A DNA stretch of 64,000 nucleotides, from positions 20,543,798-20,607,797 of the forward strand of contig CM055113.1 of the NCBI GenBank assembly GCA_029204225.1, in the 5' to 3' direction. Position 1 is the stretch's first letter; every line of letters starts with the position of its first letter. Both the position numbers and the translations under genes were made by a program. This document shows, piece after piece, positions 46,747-57,200 of this stretch. The notes below the pieces were generated by a model that saw only the letters and a list, made by a program, of their open reading frames with translations, made no database searches and had not been told where the DNA came from. The DNA comes from Diphasiastrum complanatum (taxonomy: Eukaryota; Streptophyta; Lycopodiopsida; Lycopodiales; Lycopodiaceae).

Positions 46747-46878
46747 TCAAGGAGGTGAACTCCCTTGCTCTCCTGTAGCTTGTTGAGCAGCCTCAAGACA
46801 CTCTTTAGCTCTTTGTACTTTAGACTGAATATAGAAGCTTCCCATTGTAGCATTACGCTCAAAAAGAGTCTCATACTT
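46747..46878 (-). CDS. PAM16: PAM16 (TIM16) exon 4
   Basis: The exon starts after the acceptor TTGTGCAG and runs to TGA at 46747-46749: 43 codons plus stop. It encodes KYETLFERNATMGSFYIQSK, then VQRAKECLEAAQQ and a short tail. The GSFYxQSKVxRAKECLE block is the hallmark of the Tim16/Pam16 J-like domain. In this family the His-Pro-Asp of true J proteins is lost, as it is here, so the protein does not itself stimulate Hsp70 but controls Pam18/Tim14 at the inner-membrane import motor. Confidence 0.95.
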   Translation of the reverse strand, partial: KYETLFERNATMGSFYIQSKVQRAKECLEAAQQATGEQGSSPP

Positions 46879-47495
46879 CTGCACAACAATGAACACACAA
46901 TGACAATACATGCATATATATATGATGCATCTATATAGGATCACATCCCAAACTTACTCATACAACATATTTTGAGTATTATAAGACTAGGGTTGATATA
47001 AGGCTGGTGAGTACAACTATGACACGCCAGACAGTAAAGAGCACTCCTTTCTTGTAATGAAGCATCAAAACTGCACAAGGCCACTAACACATGTAGCTGC
47101 AACCTTTCTTTATCTTGTGCCAGGGACAAAACAAGCAGAGCATACAAGGGTGTAATCCTTTCTCTTGACTGATGTTTTCTAACTTTGTATATTAACCACT
47201 ATTTGATGCACCTCTTTGAGATTAACAACTTGAGCACTTCTATGTATGCAGCACAGTGACAACCGCAAGAGAATATTTACGAAGCCTTCATCTTCAAAGA
47301 CCTCAAGCTAGAATGCTTCCTGGAATCTATCAAGGTGAATTTTTACATGATCTGAACAGATAATATTTGTTTAGTGAGCAGCCACCCTCCGACCTGTATA
47401 CTAAAGCCTCTTTCCAGGAGAATTAGGAGGTAAATAACAATGCCTGTGACAAGCTTTTGGCTATCCTAAAGGCAAGGATGAGTGACACTTTGTAC

Positions 47496-47629
47496 CTTCA
47501 TAATATCGTCCCAAGAGGCATTTTCGGATACACCTAGAATTAACCTTGCTTCGTGGAGACTCATTGTCTTGCCTGGTTTTTGCACCATATTCTGCACCGT
47601 TTCTTGAGCAACTCCTGATTTTGCTGCAT
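47496..47629 (-). CDS. PAM16: PAM16 (TIM16) exon 3
   Basis: The exon is 134 nt, with acceptor CCGTTGCAG and donor AAG|GTACAA. With one base from exon 2 it reads NAAKSGVAQETVQNMVQKPG, then KTMSLHEARLILGVSENASW and DDIMK. The SGVAQE...Q(N) block and EAR-x-ILGV followed by W-(D/E)-(D/E)-I are conserved across plant, yeast and animal Tim16. Phases agree on both sides (1 and 0). Confidence 0.95.
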
Positions 47630-48035
47630 CTGCAACGGACATAGCAAGGATGCCTTAATGATACTTCTCTAGGTTTGATCCATACTAACTGGCATTGAAT
47701 AAGGCAAACAGAAGCCAGTAAGAAATTGCGTGGGAAGAAAATGGGCAGCAGTACTATGATGAGTTCACCTACAGACACTAAAGGAGAAACAAAATAAGCA
47801 TAGCAGAGGCAATTATAAATTATGTACGTCTATTTTGAAGCTCTTCAATAACGTACACATACTTTTCTAGTAATTTTCCAAAACTAGGTAGCAAGATTTG
47901 TAAAACTATAATAATTAATCAAGATCAACCAATACCATCTAAAATCCCAAACGGCCACAAAATACAGCCCAGAAGAACATGTACAGCATTTTTCAAGAAA
48001 TCGCTTAGGAACCTTGCAGGGAGACCACATCTTAC

Positions 48036-48123
48036 TGATAAGAGCTTGTCGATAGGCCTGTGAAAAAGCTTTCAATACAATTCCAGAACCTAACACTACT
48101 AAATTTGCGAGTACTTTGGCCAC
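48036..48123 (-). CDS. PAM16: PAM16 (TIM16) exon 2
   Basis: The exon is 88 nt, with acceptor TTTTTGCAG and donor ATCA|GTAAGA. It encodes VAKVLANLVVLGSGIVLKAF and SQAYRQALI, the N-terminal hydrophobic segment and AYRQAL block typical of Tim16, which anchors it at the matrix face of the inner membrane. An ATG overlapping the acceptor (48127-48129) opens the same frame, but it lies in the intron if the upstream exon is used. Confidence 0.93.
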
Positions 48124-48241
48124 CTGCAAAAACCCAAAACAGAAGAAACTTCAGTAACATATGCTCTTCGACCCCTTGCATGTCAATTTCAGTGTTATGC
48201 ATTTCTCAAAGAAGCTCAAGCGTCGATGAATGTTATAGTAC

Positions 48242-48253
48242 CTGACCCACCAT
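48242..48253 (-). CDS. PAM16: PAM16 (TIM16) exon 1, 12 coding bases
   Basis: ATGGTGGGTCAG followed by the donor GTACTA. It encodes MVGQ and joins in phase 0 to exon 2, giving a protein of 121 residues, close to the usual length of about 115-120. It was chosen because the ATG next to exon 2 falls in the acceptor site. The 5' untranslated part continues upstream, and the transcription start is not visible. A transcript could instead begin inside the intron and use the ATG at 48129. Confidence 0.7.
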
Positions 48254-48960
48254 TAGATCTCTTACGAATAATGTTGCTATCTCCCTAAGTAATCTGCAAC
48301 CATTTGCATATCCACACAAGCAAATGGACCATATAAGCACCAAATGGGCCCCCAGATCCTCAAAATTCCAAAGTAGAAAATGACTTTTTTTAAACATTCG
48401 TACTAAGGAAACATACTGAAATCCAGCCACTGCAAAGAGTAGGAAAGAATCAAATTGAACAACTGCTTACCTGATGATTTGATGATTTATGACAAGTTTT
48501 CAGGCTCCTCTGACGTGGAATTTTGTGCACTTCATAGCTTCATAACATCAGCAAAGACATAAAAAGGAGCTGTCTTAAAAACGTGCACTTGCAAGTACCT
48601 CTGATAAGCAGATTTTGTAGCTTATACAAAAGACTTTGAAAAGCATTTCATGCCATCACGTCCTAAAATCCATGAACTCTAACCCATCCGCAGTAAGTTT
48701 TTAGACCACAAGCTTAAAGCTTCGGTAAGAAAATGGTGGAATCCAAAAGGAATTTTAGAAAATCCTTTACGACCGCAAAATTTTCAGCCTCTGTAAATGT
48801 GAGCACAAGCTTAGACTAATGAAATAAAGGTCAAAACAAGTTAAAATCATCTCTTTGCAGATGCACAAGCTATACCCAATAAGAAGTCCCATACTGTGTC
48901 ACAAACTAACATAAGCAAATTCCTTTTCAAGACATTGAACCACATTAATATCTTGTTTTT
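48254..48960. other. upstream region of PAM16
   Basis: No further coding exon is found. It should contain the 5' untranslated region and promoter, but no clear TATA or other core element is fixed. Confidence 0.5.
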
Positions 48961-48962
48961 AT

Positions 48963-49065
48963 CTAAAAAATAACGTTCCAAACCCAGTACGTTCCGGAAC
49001 GTACTTTATGAAACATACAATTTGTTCCGGGCAAAAAGGGTTAGAACGGGTTTCTAGGATCTAGA
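48963..49065. repeat. GGAACG-rich transposon terminus with exact palindrome
   Basis: It contains the 20-base perfect palindrome AGTACGTTCCGGAACGTACT (48986-49005) and ends AGAACGGGTTTCTA (about 49046-49059), the reverse complement of TAGAAACCCGTTC(C) at 10656-10669. It is the same sequence family as 10650-10826, probably an end of a hAT-like element or MITE. Confidence 0.6.
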
Positions 49066-49365
49066 AACATCCTTCAAAAAAAAACTCGATGATTAGTCTG
49101 TATGTAGTACGGTTCACAAATTAATAACTAGCATATGAGAATACCACCAAAACTTGTCTATATCAAGACAAAACATGAGAGACCAATTAAAACTGCACTC
49201 AGAGCAGTATAACTCCCAATGTTCAAGGGATCCTCAGGTTGAAAACAGATTACATATAAGCACTATGGTACGACTGCCACCACCATACATGTTGAGGCAA
49301 GTATGCATCCCGAGCCACACAGGCTTCCACATGCATGCGGTTGGTCAGTATATGATATTGTGAAG

Positions 49366-49620
49366 GACTGCTCGAATACGAGCAAACCGTAGAATTTGGA
49401 GTTGAAATATCAGGAACCAAATATTTTTCTATATGAAGAACGCCATGACATTGCCACTGGGGATGAGGGTGAGGGTGAGCCTCATGATGGGGAGGATGAC
49501 CCTGAACCTAAGGCCATGCTAGTGCCTCCATGACGACAACTTACCTGAGGCCATGCTAGTGCCTCCATGACGACAACTTCCGAGGCGGGCAGCTAGAGGC
49601 TATAGCACTTAGTACTCAGC
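49366..49620 (+). pseudogene. acidic low-complexity ORF remnant with short tandem duplication
   Basis: It reads EERHDIATGDEGEGEPHDGE, then DDPEPKAMLVPP and a stop. The block GGCCATGCTAGTGCCTCCAT plus ACGACAACTT occurs twice (about 49511-49541 and 49550-49581). Acidic tails of this kind occur at hAT C-termini, as at 52571-53053, but no conserved domain is present. Confidence 0.3.
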
Positions 49621-49854
49621 ATAGTAGCATACTCTAGGCTCTAGCATAGTAGTTATACATATGACTCATGAGGCCTCAGGCTTGAGCTTGGAGGCTACGC
49701 TTGAAACTCTTGTTATTTATGCTTTTACTTTAAAAACTAAAGTTTAAACTTTTGACCCTTGAATTGTAATTTGTGATTTGTCAGTGGTCAGTAATTATTG
49801 TATAGCTTATAACTTTACTATTTATAATCAACTTTGAAGTATTCATGTACTTAC

Positions 49855-50263
49855 TGTTAGAAATTAATATTTATTTTGACACTCCTTAATGATAGTTTGG
49901 CCATGCCTGCGTGCTATTTTTAGGGGACATTCTATCTATAGTAAATTTGTTTTTTAAAGCCTATGCATGTAGGTGGGCGCACTACAAATAGATTAGGATC
50001 TATTTTAGTACTTAGAAGTTCATTTTTTAGTTCTAACCATATATAGGTAGTATTATTAGTAAATAGCTTTTTCTATTTTGCTATTTACTTTAGGCTCATT
50101 AGCTTTTATCAATCATTAGAGAAACTATTTAAGAAGGCTAGCGCCCCACCACAGTCATTCCATTCAATTCAATGAGCTAAAGCAATTGCTCAATTCTCCT
50201 ATGATCTGAATTCTCTCTATGCTTGATTTTGTGTGAGTGCTAGTACGACTAGTGATTCTGACA
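49855..50263 (+). repeat. 5' LTR of copia E
   Basis: 409 bp from TGTTAGAAATTAATATTT to GTGATTCTGACA, directly followed by a Met-tRNA primer site (TGGTATCAGAGC, 50264-50275). No 3' LTR is found in the window. Confidence 0.75.
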
Positions 50264-50275
50264 TGGTATCAGAGC
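50264..50275 (+). promoter_or_regulatory. primer-binding site of copia E
   Basis: TGGTATCAGAGC directly after the CA end of the LTR; followed by a (GA)n run at 50288-50302. Confidence 0.92.
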
Positions 50276-51016
50276 TAGGTTTGTGAGAGAGAGAGAGAGA
50301 GAGTTTGTTTGCAGGGTTGCAACCAGATCTGATTGGAGGAGCTGTTGTGCTGGACTACTGTTGGAAGTAGTCCGCTGGAATCAAGTTTTTGTTTTTGACT
50401 ACTGATCGCTGCCTGCCCACCAGAATTGTAGATCGCTGAGCTGGAATCAAAGTTTTTATTGTCTAAATCACTGAGACACGCCTAGCTGAGATAGATCTGA
50501 TCGCTGCTGACCTGAATCTGAGATCTGATCGTTGTTTATAGGATCAGCTCTGATCGCTGTTTGTAGGATCAGCTCTGATCGCTGTTTGCAGATTAGCTTG
50601 TTGCTGATTGGAGATTGCAAATAGCATGTGTAGGAGACAGACCTGATCGCAGTTTACAGGACAGATTTGCACTACTGTTACAGGTTGCAGGAGGTGGTTT
50701 AGATCAGAAATCAGATCTGAATCAGTTTTACTGGACAGAAATCAGTTCGTTGGACCAAAATTAGATCGCTGGACAGAAATCAGTTTGCCGGGGGACAGAA
50801 GTCAGATCGCGAAAGAAGCTTGCTGGCTGTTTACAATCAAAACGCTGATTGCTAGGAATCAGATCGCTGACCTGTTTGCTGACTGTTGACCTAATCACTG
50901 AGTGGAAAGATCTAAGATTGTTTGCTGACCTGAAACAGCTCACTGAAATTGTAGAACTGTTCATTGGCATATTGATTGACTGAAAAGTCAGGCTATAAAA
51001 AGCAAGTTGCTAAGAA
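50276..51016 (+). other. leader of copia E with repeated GATCGCTG motifs
   Basis: No gene. The motif (T/A)GATCGCTG, with variants, recurs many times between about 50403 and 50870, for example CTCTGATCGCTGTTTG at about 50549 and 50571. It is a degenerate short tandem array inside the element leader. Confidence 0.65.
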
Positions 51017-52298
51017 TTGTTACGGATCAAAATAATGGCAGGATTGAACGATGCTGTATTACCGGAGTCTAGCAAGCTAGATGAAACAAACTACAGTATA
51101 TGGAAGTTCAAGATGCAAAATATTCTCCAAGACAGAGAATATTGGGAGATCGTCACAGGTGTTGAGATATCTCCTACCACTGACAGAGAGTTGCGGGAGT
51201 ATCAGAGACGTAGAAGAAAAGCTCATCATACCATCAACTTATCAGTTAAAGATATGATTAAATCTCATATCAGACATGCTGCTGGACCCAAGGAGGCTTG
51301 GGATGAAAGATCTGAGAGGCCAACTTATTGCAGTTGGAGAAAGTGTTCAAGATTCAGATTGGTATCCATTGTACTTAATAGTCTACCTTTGGCCTATCAA
51401 AACTTTGTAATGATGCTATCGTTAAGAGAAACGAGGCCTGAAAAAGCAACAAGATATGGAGGAGAATAAATCAAATCAGTTAGAAGATGGAAAGAAAGTG
51501 GTTCGAAAAGGAAACTGCTTCATTTGCGGAAAATCAGGACACTATGCAAAGAAGTGCTGGCACAACAAGTTCAAGAAAAAGTAGGATGGAAATTTTGCTG
51601 AAAAAGAAGAAATTTCTAATGCAAAATTGAGTGCTTTGGATCTTGAAGAATATGAGTTGTTTTCGGCATCGAATCTTCTGGTAGTATCTTCTCAAAGGAA
51701 GAAAACTATTGGTTTATTGATTCAGGAGCTTCTAAGCACATGACACCTAGGCGAGACTGGCTATCTAATTTTCAAAAATTAGATGATGGGTCAAATGTGA
51801 AGTTGGGAGACAACTTCACATATGATATAAAGGGAGTTGAAAAAGTAGGGAAGGCGACCAAGTGTTTATTTCTTGGTTATGATAATCAAGCGAAGGGATA
51901 CAGGTTATAGGACTTGGAGGGTAAGAAAATAATCATAAGTAGGGATGTAATCTTTGATGAGGAGGCAACTCATAAAGATATAGAGAGATATTTTGATAAG
52001 GATCAAGATGGTGGAATCCCCATATTATGTGAGAGTTATTACAGGAACCTGAATCGACACATGTATCGCCTACAACAATTCAAGAACCTAAAGTGTCTTT
52101 GGTTGAGATAGGAAAGAGGAAGGAGAGGTCAAGTATATGGGATACTTATTCACCTCCTACTTCACCAAGCAAGAAGCATCCTACATCAGAAGCTAGAAGA
52201 TTGCCTAGGTGGTACTATGAAACTATCAAGAATAGCGTTATTATGGAACAGGGAGAGTCTAGTACACATGGAACTAGGAGATTAGCTAGACTTGAAAA
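51017..52298 (+). pseudogene. copia E gag-pol with large internal deletions
   Basis: The gag starts at the in-frame ATG near 51035 with MAGLNDAVLPESSKLDETNY and SIWKFKMQNILQDREYWEIV, then loses its centre after KEAWDE. The zinc knuckle is intact as CFICGKSGHYAKKC (about 51512-51555). The protease has its active site (YWFIDSGASKHMT, about 51708-51745). It then jumps from about 51845 straight to the post-integrase block (KCLFLGYDNQAKGYR, IIISRDVIFDEEAT), so the catalytic part of integrase is missing. The sequence ends near ARLENK at 52298, where the inverted repeat of the second hAT begins. Confidence 0.85.
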
Positions 52299-52310
52299 CA
52301 AGGTTGCATC
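52299..52310. repeat. hAT copy 2 terminal inverted repeat, left
   Basis: CAAGGTTGCATC, exact inverted match to 62481-62492; followed by clustered TTCGAACC motifs. Confidence 0.65.
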
Positions 52311-52570
52311 CCGATTCGAACAAGTCGATTTGAACCGGCCGGTTCGAACCGATTCTTTGAGGTTCGAACCGCCAGGCCAGGTTCGAATCGGAATGCCAGG
52401 TGCCTCATGAGTCCGGTCACCAATGTAATGCGCAATGTGTTTGATGATAAATCATGATGTGTACATACTACACTGTAAACAGCTCAGGACTCAATGCTCA
52501 TCTAGTGACATGAACATCGTAGTGTCATCTACAGACTAGTAACTACAATGATCTAATGTACATACTACAA

Positions 52571-53053
52571 TCATCTGACATCGATGAGCACTGAGCAGGC
52601 TACAGTGAGCACTCTAAGCTCTCCTACGCCTGAGTCTCCTCCCACTCGCTGGTGGTGCTGTGGAGCCTGCTGTGGCCTCTCGAGTGGTAGGCTCAGCTGT
52701 GAAATCCTCATTAGAGGCAAAGGTATGATGCCCCCCATCCTCATCCCCGCCCTCCTCGGACTCCTCATCCTCATACTCCTCCTCCTCTGAGGACTCTGAC
52801 CCTGACGATGCCTCAGACTCAGACTCAGACTCATCCTCGGGGCTATGAGCACGGGAGCTGCTATCCTCTCTATTAGGGACCCAACTCCCTTGGGTCCCAA
52901 ACCCAGACTTGAGACTAGACGATGACTGGGCTTGTAGACTTGACCGGTGACTCGTGAACCTGCATGGTTGCCACGTGTCATGATCCAAGAGTGCACATGG
53001 CTTGGAGTCTCTCTCCTTGGAGGTATACAAGGGGAGGAGGACTCATTTGCCAT
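52571..53053 (-). pseudogene. hAT copy 2 acidic C-terminal tail
   Basis: A minus-strand frame, 52614-53030, encodes a serine/glutamate-rich stretch (SPEDESESESEASSGSESSE) followed by a basic end (GRRLRRRRA) that could serve as a nuclear signal. It sits at the C-terminal end of hAT copy 2, and copy 1 has an acidic stretch in the matching place. The dimerisation domain expected just upstream is missing, lost at or near the gypsy insertion. Confidence 0.4.
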
Positions 53054-53320
53054 CCATTCTATCTACCTAGGAGGAGGTGGATGGAGAGCGTGTGCACGGC
53101 CAGGATGTATTGCTAGCGTGAGGCAGGAGATGGCTGAGAGCCTAGGCGGTGATATGGGACGCCGTCTGGGATGGAGGTCGGATCCAGCTTGATACGGTCA
53201 CAGGCCAGGGCACGGTGGGTGGACCCGGATTAGGTCCTATGGCGGGGTGGAACATGAATCGTTCGGTCTCTTGAGGTTAACCGGCACCTGGAGGTTTGCA
53301 GTAAGTAAGTTTGTAACACA

Positions 53321-53333
53321 TGGTATCAGAGCC
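53321..53333 (+). promoter_or_regulatory. primer-binding site of the gypsy element
   Basis: TGGTATCAGAGCC, complementary to initiator Met-tRNA, about 870 bases before the gag ATG. Confidence 0.9.
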
Positions 53334-54202
53334 ACTGCATGCTGAAAGCAGGTGCATTGATCCGTAGAGTTTCTCTTGTAAGTTTCAATGCTTTTGACGG
53401 ATTTCAAAACGGATTTAAAATGCATTTTGTATGCATTTTCTAAGGTTCTTCTTCCTGCTGTTTTTTCAAAATTTTGGGAAAAAAAGTTTAGGGAAAACAG
53501 TTGTGGGGGCCCATGGAAGCCCTGCCACGTGGCACTATCCAGGAAGGGATAGGTGGCGGTCCTTCCTGCCTTTGTTCCGCTCAGATTCAGGTATAGATCT
53601 GTTGCGATGGGCCCTCCTCAGCGTGTTAAAACTTGGAACTTCTGATCGCTGTCTGACCAGCGATGCTCCTCTAGGAAACGAGTAGGAAACTGCCACGTGG
53701 CACTGTTTGGGCCCGGACAGGTGTCTACAGGCAGCGTTTTCCTATTCCGCTCTCTTTCTAATCCTTGACTAGGGAAATCGGGGCCCTCCCTGCTCACATG
53801 AAACGTTTTCTTCAGATAAATCCCTGTTTATCAGCGATGGACCATCTGAAGTAAAGCAAGAAAAAGTGAAGGGGGGAGGGGGGCTGTAGGCCACCTGACA
53901 GATTGCTAGGAGAAGGCCAGAAGGCTGAGGTGGAGGCTAGGTGGCAAGGCAAGGCCACTTGGCAGATGGTAGGATGGCATGAAGAGGGAGGTATGCCTCT
54001 TCCATGCATCTGTTTTGTGTGAAAAGAGGTGGAGGTGGTGGTGCATCCTTCTCTTTGCTTTCTCTTATTCCTCTTGGCAGCCATGGACAATACCATTTGG
54101 TTTGAAGAGACAACAAGAGTAGCCTTGTATCTATCTTCCTTGAGTAGCTTTTGATTCTCTTCTATCATCTCTTCTTAATTCACCTCTCTTCTCTTTGTAA
54201 AA
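53334..54202 (+). other. gypsy leader region
   Basis: About 0.87 kb between the primer site and the gag ATG at 54203. It has no conserved domain. The block GCCACGTGGCAC occurs at about 53521 and 53690. Confidence 0.6.
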
Positions 54203-57200
54203 ATGGAGCCTACTCCTACCACACAGCGTATGTCCCCTGTTCATGAGGCTACAACATCTGCCTCTGTTTTAGACCCTGATGCTTTGATGCTGGCTATTAA
54301 CAGTCTACAGCAACAGATTGTGGATATGCAAGCAAAGCACAGTCGGGATCAGCAGGATCTCAAGGAATTGACGCAGCTAAGGCAATTGGTGCATCAACCC
54401 TTGTTTACTCCTGAAGTTTTTGTTGGGGAAAAGAAGGATAGAACCACGGAGGCGGTCTTGCAATGGCTGGATCGATGGAATTTGCACTTTTCCATGCACG
54501 ATTCATCCGAGGACAACAAGATCAATTTAGTCGTCATGTACCTACGAGGTAAAGCATTTACCTGGTGGCAAGATGTAAGGGGTAAGCCTGAAGTTCCTAG
54601 GAATTGGGAGGATTTTTGTAAGGCCTCTAAGGCGGCCTTCCTTCCTATTCTTGATGATTTTGAATTTTACCGTCAGTATGCAACAATCCATATGGGGAAC
54701 CGGCCCCTGGATCAGTATTTACAAGAGTTTCAAGAGGTCTATTCTCGTTTTGCAACTAGAATAGATTCTTTGCTAGTAAACTTGCATTTCATACTGGGGT
54801 TGCCAAGAGATTGACAGCTAGAGGTCAGGAGGAACCAGCCTCTTACCCTCCAGGATGTTGTTCGCTTCGCCATAATCTACGATGATACTCGTACGATGGC
54901 TAAGCCTGAGACAGGTGTCTTGCCCGACGTAAAGGGTAAGAAGCCTTTCTTTCCAAAGAAATCGAAAGACAAGGCAAAGGAAGGGCCTTCAGGTTCAGGG
55001 AAACCGATCTACCTTGGACCAGGAAACCTTCATGAAAGCCAAAAGTGACAATCTGTGCTTCAATTGCATGGAACCAGGTCATGTCGCGAAGGAATGTCCA
55101 AAGAAACGGAAAGCTAAAGGGGCATCTTTTAAGACGCCAGGTAACTCTAGCATATCTAGTGTAGATCTTTCCTTTGCTGGTAATTTTGTGTGTGAGCATT
55201 GTTGTTTTAATATGGCTGTTTTTGGCCCTCATGACCTCATTCGGATGAAGAGGGTTGTGGGTGGCCAAGCCGTAACCGTTTTATTTGACGATGGTTCCAC
55301 ATAATTTTATTAACGCTAATTTGTTGCAGAAGCTAAGGTGGAAACAAGGCAAAAGGACCACCGATATACAGTGAAGCTGGCAACTGGAGCAGAAAGCCAA
55401 GTTTGGCACCAAATAGTCTCACGTCTACCAACAGAGATTCAAGCCTATAAGGATAAATTAGACTTTCATATTATGAATCTAGATAGGGTAGATGTTATAC
55501 TTGGTAAAGAGTGGTTCTATGAGAGGAACGAGTCTATGAAGAAAAACTATGTATAACACAGTTTGTCGTTCTTACATAATAGCTCACTCATAGAATCGAA
55601 TGGAAAGGTTGATATTTCTACTCCGTATACGCTTTCTGCTTTGGAAACTGTTAAATGTATGAATATTGTTGATTGCAGTTCTTATTTATGTTGGTTAAAA
55701 GATTTTACTTACTATGAAGAACGTAGTTTGCGATTTTACAATCTCCAAATGGAGCTAATGTCTAACAACCTAAAACAAGAAAACTTGCCGGAAAGGTGAA
55801 ATTTTTAGGAAACTTAGACAAAAATTTAATGATGTGTTTCCTGAGCAGCTTCTTGAGGGTCTTCCCCCCTCTAGGAGTGTTGACCATGGTATTAAACTGA
55901 TTCCTGGTAGTTCTCCTATACCATTGTATCCATATAGGATGAGTACTACTGAAGAGGATGAGGTTTATAGGCAACTGCAAAATTACCTTAAGATGGGCCA
56001 TATTAGGCCTAGTAAATCTCCCTGGGGGGCACCTGTGCTCCTTGTTGATAAAAAAGACGGAGGTACTCGTCTTTGTGTGGACTTTAAAAAGTTGAATAAG
56101 TTAATGATTAAAAACCGTTATCCTTTGCCGCGAATGGATGAATTGGTTGATCGATTGCATGGTGCAAAGTACTTCACCAAAATCGATTTGAGATCAGGGT
56201 ATCATCAGATTCGCATAAAGACTGAGGATATTGAAAAAACCGGGTTTAGAACTAGGTACGGCCTTATGAGTTTCTGGTTTTACCATTTGGCTTGACAAAT
56301 GCTCCAGCGACTTTCCAGCAGATAATGAACGATCTTCTTCGTCCATGTCTGGGAAAGTTCGTAATAGTCTACTTAGATGATATTCTCATCTATAGTAAGA
56401 CCTTGGAGGAGCATGAAGAGCATCTCAGGACTGTCTTAAGGTTACTCAGACAAGAGAAGCTTTTTGCCAAGGAGTCCAAATGCGTGTTCTTCCAGAAAAG
56501 GTTGTTATACCTTGGTCACATTATTCGGACCATGGGTTGGAAATTGACCCAAATAAAGTCCGACAAGTACGTGAATGGCCTATCCCTATAACCATCCGGG
56601 AGCTTAAGTCCTTTTTGGGCTTTCCGGGGTTTTTTCATAGATTCATCTTGAACTATGCATTAATTGCATTGGCCTTGACGAATGTCCTCAAAGGGGCTAA
56701 AAGAGTTAGCCGGCACAGTAAGTTCAGTCCTCCAGTTACTTGGACTGAAGAGTTGAATCAGAGTTTTGAGAACCTCAAATACTGTGTAACTACAGCGCCT
56801 ATTTTACACATTGTGGGTCCTAACAAGCCGTATGAAATTGAAACGGATGCCAGTGACTATGCTATAGGCGCAGTCCTATATCAGGATGGTAGATCGGTAG
56901 CTTTTGAAAGCAAGAAGTTGGACCCTGCTCAAAGGCGGTATTCCACCTATGACAAATAACTTTTCACTGTTATTAATGCCCTGAAAGTTTGGAGACATTA
57001 TTTGTATGGCTCCTTGTTTACTATAATTACTGACCATCAAGCATTAAAGTATATTAACGATGCGGTCGACCTTAGGGGTCGAAAGGCTAGGTGGTCAGAG
57101 ATGCTCCAAGAATTTCATTATGACATTGAGTACCGGAAGGGTACTTCTAATAGTGTCACGGATGCCTTAAGCCAGATTGGAGAGGTTAATCATTTAAGCT

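Noticed and set aside
10650-49065. One 38-kb transposon bounded by the TAGAAACCCGTTC ends
   Set aside because: It would have to enclose exons of one host gene and the whole of another; two separate members of a repeat family are far more likely.
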